Assembly (NCBI RefSeq): GCF_002443255.2
Contig: NW_019211457.1
Coordinates: forward strand, 12,211,194 to 12,275,193
DNA: 64,000 bases
Origin: Varroa destructor
Taxonomy: Eukaryota; Arthropoda; Arachnida; Mesostigmata; Varroidae
Reading direction: 5' to 3'
Below are positions 14,001-24,091 of the stretch, piece after piece. Both the position numbers and the translations under genes were made by a program. The first letter of the stretch is position 1, and each line of letters begins with the position of its first letter. The notes under the pieces are model-generated. The model made no database searches. It had not been told where the DNA came from and saw nothing but the letters and a program-made list of their open reading frames with translations.

Positions 14001-14913
14001 GGGACGGAGTAAGCCAGGGCGAATAGCAGCAGATGCATATGTGAACAATTGTAAGTTTGATAATAGACTGCCTAACTGTTACTACGCATCGAGCTTGACA
14101 ATCTCAACGAAAAAACAGGTTGAAGCTATATCAGATCATTGCTTGAGTTTCCTTGTGTATAAATCGCTGTTTAACTCGTTATCATGCTTGCTAAGGCTTG
14201 CTTCTATACGATAATATGTGTACATAGCTCTTGAGATGCTGATATATGTACATTGAAGAACTCGCTTCCTTTATATTCGTAGAAATTGCATAGCATTGAG
14301 GCTTCAAGTAAACAGCAACGACGAAAGCATCATTTAAGTGGAAATCATTCACGCGTGAATATATGGCTTCCTATTATCGATAATTTGATGCAGACGAAAC
14401 GTACCGAGACTTTCGATTGTCGTACCGTAACCCCTAAACAACAAAATAACTATTTACCTAACTGTATGATAGCAATGTAGTTGGGAACATGCATGCGTGC
14501 ATACATCACTTCAGCAAATATACTGCAGCTACACGAATTTAGTATGTAAGGATTTCCCTTTGATTTTTGTTCTGCTTACCCCAAAAAGACTAGCCACAGC
14601 ACTTTTATTTTTTAACGAATTTCTATTAATTTTCTACTCACAGTATCCACGGTGGACGACTTCTTGGAGTCGTTGGCTATATGCCCACTCTCGTACTACC
14701 GGACCAGGTCGGAATGCCGTTTTTGTTGTGTGTTGTTTCAAGCGATGACGGATATCTGAGATAAGGGACATCGGTCTCTTCCAAATTGCATAAATGTGGA
14801 ACGTTGATGCAGGCAGCTTGTTGAGGCAGAGCTGAAATAACCATAAGCCCTTCATGCCAGTGTTGTATACTCGTACCTTTAATTTAACCTCGGAAGTTCC
14901 TCGAATTCGACAT

Positions 14914-14914
<1 letters not shown>

Positions 14915-14949
<35 letters not shown>
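14915..14949. repeat. (CA)n microsatellite
   Basis: About 17 CA units without interruption. Confidence 0.97.
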
Positions 14950-15396
14950 CCAGTATGAAACTAATACGCCATGCAAAAAAATAGGATATGAACTTAATTC
15001 GCTAGAATGTCTGCTGATGCTGCTTTTATGATGAGATTATGGTATTTTACAGCATTCAAGGTGACTGAGTCGATCCGAGTCTTCAGCTGTAGCACATGAT
15101 TGGTCGGCCAGTTGCTGGATCATTCCTGTCCTATACGTCACTTCTGATGAATTAGTTCCCCTGTAGTTTTCCTTTCAAGCGAATAATCTACATATGCATG
15201 CAGATTATTTGTCTGTATATACAGTACGCGTATGGATGGCTCTGATTTAGACTATATAATATATATTTCGAAGCGCCCTTTGTAATTATGTGACGAAGCA
15301 TGTTGATAATATCGATGATGCTGATGGTGATGACGATGTTACAAACAAACGAACTCCTGACTCTCTGCGCCCTCTTTTTTTCACATAAGATTCTGC

Positions 15397-15423
15397 TGTG
15401 TGTGTGTGTGTGTGTGTGTGTGT
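15397..15423. repeat. (TG)n microsatellite
   Basis: About 13 TG units, immediately upstream of the ATGAAG-GTGCGT candidate first exon at 15434. Confidence 0.97.
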
Positions 15424-16369
15424 ATACATATGTATGAAGGTGCGTTCATATAGATATATGTTATGGTGGCCAAACGACATTTAATGCACGTAAAGGACAT
15501 TCGCGGGAAACAAGCTCTTTTAGACAAAAGCAGCGTTATAAAGATGTTGTTAATAATTATTTTGTTTTTTGGGGCCATCATTGTCTCGTTGCCACGTCAT
15601 AATCATCATTACTGTATGCCGTGAGAGTCACTCTCGCTACGGTTGCATAACAAGCTAGTTTGTGTAGTTAAAAGCGAAATAGAAGTTGGCGTATGGAGGT
15701 GGTTCATCTAGTGAACGTTTTGCTTGTAACTTATCTAGTTATGTAGAATGGCACCCTTTAGTGAGCATAGAGAAGTTTCTTCGTTGGCTAACTCGTTGTA
15801 GTGTTTACGGAGCCACCGCATACCAAGGGCCTTGAAGTTTACTTGAAGATATATAACCACTCACTGCTACGTAACGACGATAGTGCAATATTGTTACGAA
15901 AAATTGCTTTGTCCTATTTGTGTGAAAGCGTACATCTACCATTGTCTGAGGTTTTTACGTAGCAGTATGTTGAGAGAGATTCTGAATAAATCCGAAAGCT
16001 GCAATTTATATAAGTTAGTTAACATCAGCGTTTCCTAATATTCGAGTCGTTGCTAGGTGGCCACCGCGGAGATAGTTATTGAATGCCTTTTTAACCGCCG
16101 TTGATTGCCCGATAAGTCACACAAGATCATAGTGCGTGGTACCTCAGAAAAAGTAGGTCCATTTAGAGTGTTACCAGCGTTATTTGTTTAACGCGTATTA
16201 GACGACGGGCTAGATGACGATTGACGTCATTGGTGGTTCACTAAAAGTTTTATTAAGCCGTTTACCGTCACTCTTTAAACTGGTTAATCGTTTATTATTT
16301 TAAGCCCCATTTTGAAGCGTTATCGATTCGTGAGATTTCGTTTGTTGTGAAATAACGAGTGGATATATA

Positions 16370-16469
16370 NNNNNNNNNNNNNNNNNNNNNNNNNNNNNNN
16401 NNNNNNNNNNNNNNNNNNNNNNNNNNNNNNNNNNNNNNNNNNNNNNNNNNNNNNNNNNNNNNNNNNNNN
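16370..16469. other. Assembly gap of 100 N
   Basis: Exactly 100 N flanked on both sides by TATATA, so the gap lies in a TA microsatellite and its true length is unknown. It lies about 420 bases upstream of cuticle exon 2 and could hide sequence of that intron or first exon. Confidence 0.99.
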
Positions 16470-16888
16470 ATATATATAGTTGCTAACCCGCGTGTGAGCG
16501 TTGTCTTCTTAACTGAATCGTATGTGACGCTTTATATCGCTGAACAAAACGTTTTCCGTAAGTGGTACGCCGCATGCTGCGGACGATCAATTTGGTTACG
16601 ACGGTAGAACGTAACGCGTCCAACTTTCCAGCTTTGCTTATATATCCAAAATGTCACGCTAAACCCTGTAGCAACCCCGAATAGTATGTTATGTATCCGA
16701 TGGAGCCCGCGACCGGAAGCAAACTCTGACGATTGTCACCACAATTTACTGGTTTACTGAAATCATAAGTGGAAACAATATTAGGAATAAAATCATGTAG
16801 AGGATAGTTGTAAAATGGTTGAATTCACATTGACAGTGGTGGCTAATAGGAACTTACGTATACATAACGCCGTGTGAAAATATTCCAG

Positions 16889-17066
16889 GTATTTATTGTA
16901 GCTACCCTGTCAGCGGTGGTTTTAGGCCAACAGCAACAGGCGGCACCAGCAGCACAGGCTCCTCAGCAGGCACCTGCGCAGCCTCGCCACCTTCCGCCAG
17001 CAGCAGTCCACTTTGTCAACATAGGCGAAAAACTCGAAGGGGACTACAAATTTGGATACGATACCG
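16889..17066 (+). CDS. Cuticle gene exon 2: signal peptide and start of R&R domain
   Basis: Acceptor ttccag at 16883-16888, donor gtaagt at 17067. Encodes the signal peptide core, a Gln/Ala/Pro linker and the first aromatic triad of the chitin-binding domain (YKFGYDTG). The exon enters at phase 0 and leaves at phase 1. An open GTG codon 15 bases upstream sits inside the intron and is not the start. Confidence 0.92.
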
Positions 17067-20000
17067 GTAAGTTTTCCTTGGCGTTTGCTGCTAACCAAGC
17101 AACGCATTTGCTAGAATATGAATTTAGATAGTAATAGTCACGGATGAGCTGAATCTGTTTTTTATATCTGTATATATATTTAAGGGGTTAACATGTTACT
17201 AGTAGCTCGTACGGTTAGCAAAGTAATTGTTCATGTAAGTCATTATAATAAGCTAGCAAAGCGGTGTGTTTTTGTAGCCAAGAAAAAAATATAAACATGT
17301 AACTGCTACGGCATTTGCTGTATGAATCGGTGCGTGTTGTAAAAAATAAACTCATCGCTAGTGATTTATTATAGAGTACCTCATTGACTTTCATCCATTT
17401 ACAGATACTAACATGGCAGCCACCACGAAAAAATGAAAACAATCACAACGGATCTGAATTTCATGAAATAAACATAGCAAGAATTATGCTCTGTCCGATG
17501 AGTTTGTCTACCTTAAGTAAAATGTCGAAAACTACGCATGCATTATACACAAAATCTCTTACAATTTTTCGAATGGTTTTAACGGAACTGATCGAACTTC
17601 CGGGTGCTTTAGGACACTGGCAAGGTCGAGCATTACCGACTCAGATCGGAGTAGTTTCTCGCTTGAAATGTGCTAACAGTATTTGAGCTACATGGTAATT
17701 ATGCTTACAGACATAATTAACTTATGAACTTAGAAAAAAAATATTTGTCTTTGCTTGTGTCATTTGATGCTTACGTCAAGCACACTAAAGAGTCATTGAA
17801 ACGAAGTACATTTATTACGCCTTATTTGCAGTTATTATCTAGCCACTTTTACAAATAAAAATAGCAGCATTGCTTTATTGTAAGATATATGCACAGCTTA
17901 GAACACACATGAAGTTCGTTAAATTTTAAATCAGCCAAATAACTGTACCCTACTATCTAGTCGGTCAATTTTAATTTTGATTTTTCTCTTGATTTGGAAA
18001 AATCCAAAACTATTTCAGGCTATTTATATTGTCTATTTATAGAGCTCTCATTTAATCAAGTAGCGAAACAGATTACCATTTCCCAAATTTGTTTGATAAT
18101 ACTGAACTACGAATGATTCATTGTTTACCCCCCCCCCCCCCTATTTCAATGAAATCGATACCTATTAGCCGACAACAAAAAGATCCTCATCATCGAAGGC
18201 GCTTATGTAATCACTTCAGCTGTGAAGTGCGACAGTCTCACTCATCTGACTGGTGCTTGGGTGTGCGGTCTTTCTTTGGATATAATTGATTCGCCAGCTT
18301 ACGCCAGCCTGCCAGATCTGTGCGCATTTCGTTAAATATCAATCTCATTAATTCCTTGCCTAATAAATACATTTTGAAATTGTATAAATGCTGAAGAAAA
18401 GCATATATTTGCTTTAAGATGACGGGACGGAAAGTCTCAAAACGAGTCACTCATCTAACCCGATCCTAGTATTCTGATCTGATGTGATTTTGTATCATTG
18501 GCCAAACATTTTTAAGCAAGGACCTTAAGCAAATGTTTGGCGTGCGATGCCGTGGCCCAAGATTGCCTTTGTTTACCTGTTATGCACATTCATGTTATAG
18601 AAGACAGAAATATGAACTGCCTGCCGAACATCAGTGAAAACACAAAGGCCTATTAAATAGATAATAGGCCCGATTCGGCACTGAGTATCGATACAGGGTC
18701 GGCGCGTTAAATGTACTCCAGATCTTCTACGAGAACACTGGCCTTTTGACGCTGAACGCCTCATGAACATGTCCAGCCGCGGTGACTCGTCTTAGAACTT
18801 TTCGTCTAGGTCAACAAAATATGCTCAGTGTGTACTATACTATTTACCGCCATTCACATCATACGCAATATTAAAATACGCACCTTAATCTGATTTCAGG
18901 AAAGGGCAACGAAAATGGCCAGTCCTTTCGTGAAGAAACCCGTCTCCCCGATGGCAGCGTTAAGGGAGCCTACGGTTTCATCGACGCTTCAGGTAAGCGA
19001 CAGTTTTACGCAGGAAAACAAAGACACGCCCAACTCGACCGTTATTAGTTGGGCATGCTAACATCCCTGATAGTAATGATAATAAGTTCTATTGATTCTA
19101 ACGCTGCATAGAGTCAATGGCTTTGCCCGGACACGAGACGCGGAGCGCCGGCATGTTGCACATGGATGATTTTTTTAGTGTAAAAATACTTTACTAAGCG
19201 GAGCATTTTTGTGTGATGATTTTATGCTGCCACTGTGATTCAGGCAAAATGAGAATCATTCGATACACCGCTGGCAAGGACGGCTTTAAAGCGGAAGGCG
19301 ATATCTTCCAGGTAATTCATGCGGTTGAAATGAATTTTGGCATATACCTTTAATCATTGTCGATTGATGAAACAGAGATGTGTTGTATATTGATTTTGCG
19401 CTGGGTCACCGATATGTTTTCATGGAAGGGGGAGCTAGGGTAAATGAGTGTACTTTTTTTACAAACTTAACAGTGAAGATAATATTTGTATGTTTAACGA
19501 AGGATTCCCAGTATTTTAGTAATAATGTAGCAATAGTCTTTGAAATGTATGCTGAAAACGTTCGTTGAAACTAAGATAGCATTGTCGCGCGCATCCCTTC
19601 AATTTAGTCGCCTCTTCAAGTCAATATATATATATATAACTCGACGTGAGGGTAAAAAAATAGGCAATATAGTTTAGCTTATTGGTGTGTGGCAGAGTAA
19701 TGGATCACGATTAATAATAGTACCAAGATGAGATGGCTTAATGTTAAAATACTACTTAGATTCTAAGCTGCTGAGATGCTGGCGGCCAATTGATTACATA
19801 TTATTATGATAAGGATGGTTTCTCAGATTTTCTGTTGGTCAGATGCGCCCATTTTAACAATTAGTAATGATACATGTATCATTGTGATTGTGTGCTACTA
19901 CAAAGGACGGTGCTCCTGCTAACACCCCTGGCCTTAACGGCCCTGCCCCAGCTGCTGCCCCTGCCGCCCCTGCCGCTCCTTCCCACCAACAAAGGGCAAG

Positions 20001-23000
20001 TGAAAAAATACAATAAAAATAAAATAAAATATCATAATGATGAAGAACTTGCTCGTAGAACCGCACTTTTCTTGAGATTTGCTGCTAGATGATGTTTCAT
20101 ATGCTTTTTGTGATATCGATGATGACAATACATATGGAGCAAAATATTTGTTTTGCTCCATCATCATTTGCCGATTAATGATTTCCTATTAATTTGAAAG
20201 GCGCACGGCATAATAGTCATACAAGTGAATACTGTAATAAATGACTGCTGATAGATCAGCATGTCTAATAGAAAAACAATTACCTTAATTTAATACGACA
20301 TAGTAATATAATAAGTAATTCTACTTAATTTAACAATTTATTCAGGCTGCTCCTGTTCCTCAATACCTGCCACAAACTGCGTCCCAGCCCCAGTATCAAC
20401 CGCAGCCTCCGTATCAACAGGTATCTTCATCCCCACACCCACAGCCCGCCTCGCTTCTCTTCACTCTCCTTTTGTGATGTTAATGCTCTGTTATTTATTA
20501 TGATGATTATCATTGCGACGGTTAGATATAGTAGAAAAGAAAATACGACCGCTCATTGGTATTTTAGTTGTTACAGATCTCATATCTTCGAACAAGTTTA
20601 CAAAGCCCATTCAACAGCTACAAGTTAAGCCGCCTACAAAGGTCGTCTAAATATTTCTTTTGCCTGGAGTAACTGCACTTACGTGTAGATCAACGTTAAC
20701 TTCTAGGAGGAAACGGCAATTACTTGTTTCGTCCGATTTAGCGTAATGCAGGCACAACAAACATTTTCGAGCCTAGCAACAGTATGGTTTTAAAGCACCA
20801 AGTTGTAAAAATAAACCTTTAAATAGTAGATGCCCTGACACTATTGCAGTCAAAGGGAGGCAGGGTGCAGATCAGACCTAATCTTTCTGATTATCGTCAT
20901 AGTCATTGCCGCCAACTCTGCCAGCTGTCGCTCTTAGATCGGCACAGGAAACCTCCCCTAACGTAGCAGTCGTATTTTAGATTGTTGAAGATATCCGATA
21001 CAACACTTCGCATCGCAGTTATGCCATCAGCTTGCTTCTGCAGTTCCACAAATAACTGACACTTAGGAAGTTTACTAAGTAATGATGGTCACATTGCTAG
21101 ATTTAGCATATACCTTGCTAATATTAAGTGTCCATTCATATCTCTATTTGCAAGGCCGTAGATATGTTGATGTTGTAGAACTCAACATGACGCACGAAGT
21201 AAAAAATGAACATATCAAATCCTAAAAAATCAAATAGAATAATTTGATAGAATAGAAGAGCGTAAAAATAGACGTTCTACTAGCATCTGGGAGCGGGGAA
21301 TTCCATAATTTAATCGAAGCTGAAAGCCAATGGAAGCCTACATCATAGATTATACTGAGAATATTTAGCTCGATGGCGCTGAATAGAATACTGTGTTTAT
21401 ACCGCGACCTTGCGAGAGTTGTCCTTCTGTAGGCGCTTTTTGAAGAGGCGATCAGGCGAGTTTGCTTCGTTCGTTCAAGGTGTTATGTCGCACCTATATC
21501 GTATGTATATGCTGTTTGTGAAAGCTCTTTATGACCATCATCTAGGTAGCTTCCTAATCGATGCTCGCCTAAATGGACCACCCCTCGCGGTTATCGTAAT
21601 ACAAAGCTTCCGTGGTGCGAAATCTTCTTCTATTAAAAATCTTAAGAAAAACTGTTGGCCTAAAACGTACGCAGTGCATAGGCCATGCTGCAAAATTAAG
21701 TAGCCTTATACAGATTATATAACACATAGCCCAGACAGTTTTATTTTCAATCAGAACTATTCGTACCAACGTTGAGAAGCTTGTATTATGATCGCGCTTG
21801 TGCTTTCCTGTGAAGTAGACGTTTCGTACGTTGGATAATAAATAGTCACAAGAACTGATAAGGGGACATCGATATAAATGACACTTAGAGGTTGATCACA
21901 TGAGAATGAAAAGTGTCAATAGTAACTATACCTTCTACTATATGCATGATGTTTGATGAAAGTATTCACAAACTACAATGAAAGAAAGTTACGTTGACCT
22001 AAAGCATTCGACTGTGTTTAAGTTTGTCTAGGCCTCATTGTAATTAGCTTGCGCCGTACTCAATAACTTAATGTGTAGTAGATCGAGAAAGGAACTACTG
22101 CGCTAGTAAATGATTTACTCCGAAAAATTTCTGCTGGTTTAAGGAAAACTTGAATATTTTAATTGAGGTTTTGTGATTGAATTTAATCCCAAAGTTTTCT
22201 ACGGCGAGCGTCGACGCGCATCCTAGCGTCCGTCCATAGCAACGCACTTTAACAACGGGCATGCTCTACACTCCGAAGCTGCGTCGACCGCGACAGATAA
22301 TCCGAGATGTATGCCATCTTTCATAAAGGTCATCTGGAGAACTTGATACTGTTTTTCATTTTCGGGTACTTTCTATCCAATAATATTTCCACTCTCTTGT
22401 CTTATTTCTGCCTTTCGCTATGGTCCCCCTACTATTCCACATGCGGTGGGTCAAGGACCATATTAGCCTCCCATTAGCTTCGCAAAACGTGTCGCATGAG
22501 CATTGTTTTCACGACTACTGCAAAAGACCATGTGATATTTATCACTACCTTGCTCATTATGTATGATGAAGATATCTTTGTACTTCGATATTGTAACCAC
22601 TAAAACTACTTAGGCACCAACTGCCCCGGCCTACCGTTCCCCAACGGCTGCCCCTTATCAAGTGCCCACATATCAGCCGATTCTGCAACAGCCACAAACT
22701 CCATCCTATCAGGCCACTGCCCTGGTGCAGCCACAGCCTTATCAGCCACCTGTATATCAACAGCAGCAGCAAACACCTCAGACCTATCAACCACAATCGT
22801 ACCTGCCGGCCATTCCCCAATATCAGGTAGAATAATAAGCGAGAGACTAAGTGAACACCGAGAATCCGTGAGCTCTCGGTTGCAGCGACGCATTTAGTGA
22901 AGATAAAATAATGAACTTCAGCCCTCTCAGTCCCTTCTTAGAGAATACTACGTGAGAAAGTTGGAAACGATGCGCAGCTACTAAGAAAAGGTTGCCAGGA

Positions 23001-24054
23001 TGGCCTACCACTATTGAAAGTACATACATTCAAGAGACTCGTCAACCGGATTCAAAGATAAATTATCAAAGACCTAATACTTTTACACTCATGAGCATCC
23101 ATACAAACGTTGGCCACTGTAGCATTTATCATCATAATAGGCCAAAATCCTGACCAATTGGCAGAATCAACATTCCTGCTTGATATACCATGATGTTAAC
23201 ACAACCCCTCCCCGTTGAAAATAACTAGTATTTATATATTAGCAATTATAATTGATGCTAAGTGTCTCTCACTGTTACTGATTTTTTTGTGTTTTACGTA
23301 AATTAGTGAAATTTCCCGATTTTTAAATGTAGAATTCTATGATTATCTAGAGTGAAATGGTATACGACAATTGTGTTGGTAAGTACTATGCTTCGTTGAA
23401 GTAGCTTAATGAAATGACAACCGACATATAAGACGATCAATAACGATTTTAGTCGAAAACACAACCTGTCAGATACTGCGTTTTCCTAATAAGTAGAGAT
23501 CACATATATCGCTGATAATCAATACAACCTTTCTGCGCTTTGCCCCTGTGCGATTAGGCGCGATGCACCGAATTACAATGTGCTATAACGGTGTAGTGGT
23601 AATGTATTCATTTCTATGAAACTCCGAGATATCTAAGGAGGCCCAGGTTCAAATCCGGGCGTAGATATAGTTAGTTTGTTGTTAGGAGCCAGTCATAAGC
23701 CAGATAGAAAACTCGAAACATTGAGCAACTATGAGCCAGAATTAGATATTCAAGAATAGATCAAACGTATAATGAGCTATTGGGTATTAGGTGAAAGATC
23801 TGAAATATATACAATTGTGTATGTTGCACTTATGCTCCATAGCTCATCTATTTGGAAATAAAAACTACATGTAGGCAATAACGGAAGCTGTTGCTTTACC
23901 ATGAAGGAAAATAACCACGACATTTTCCCGCAGTCTCTGCAGTACCGCCCTGAGCGTGCTAACACCTACCAGCCAGCGTCTCCAACTTACACTCCCCAAT
24001 CCATCCAGTACAGGCAAGCTCATATATTGATCGCAACTATATTACTATATACAT

Positions 24055-24091
<37 letters not shown>

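Larger units (their letters stand above)
14001..16369. other. Non-coding DNA upstream of the cuticle gene
   Basis: Two dinucleotide repeats and no recognised exon, apart from the ATGAAG-GTGCGT candidate at 15434. Confidence 0.55.

Noticed and set aside
15286..15581. ORFs rich in His-Thr dipeptides
   Set aside because: Translation of the TG/CA microsatellite.
16874..17131. Cuticle ORF starting at GTG and running to TAG at 17131
   Set aside because: The GTG lies inside the intron before the acceptor at 16888, and the frame past 17066 is intronic; the R&R domain continues at 18900.
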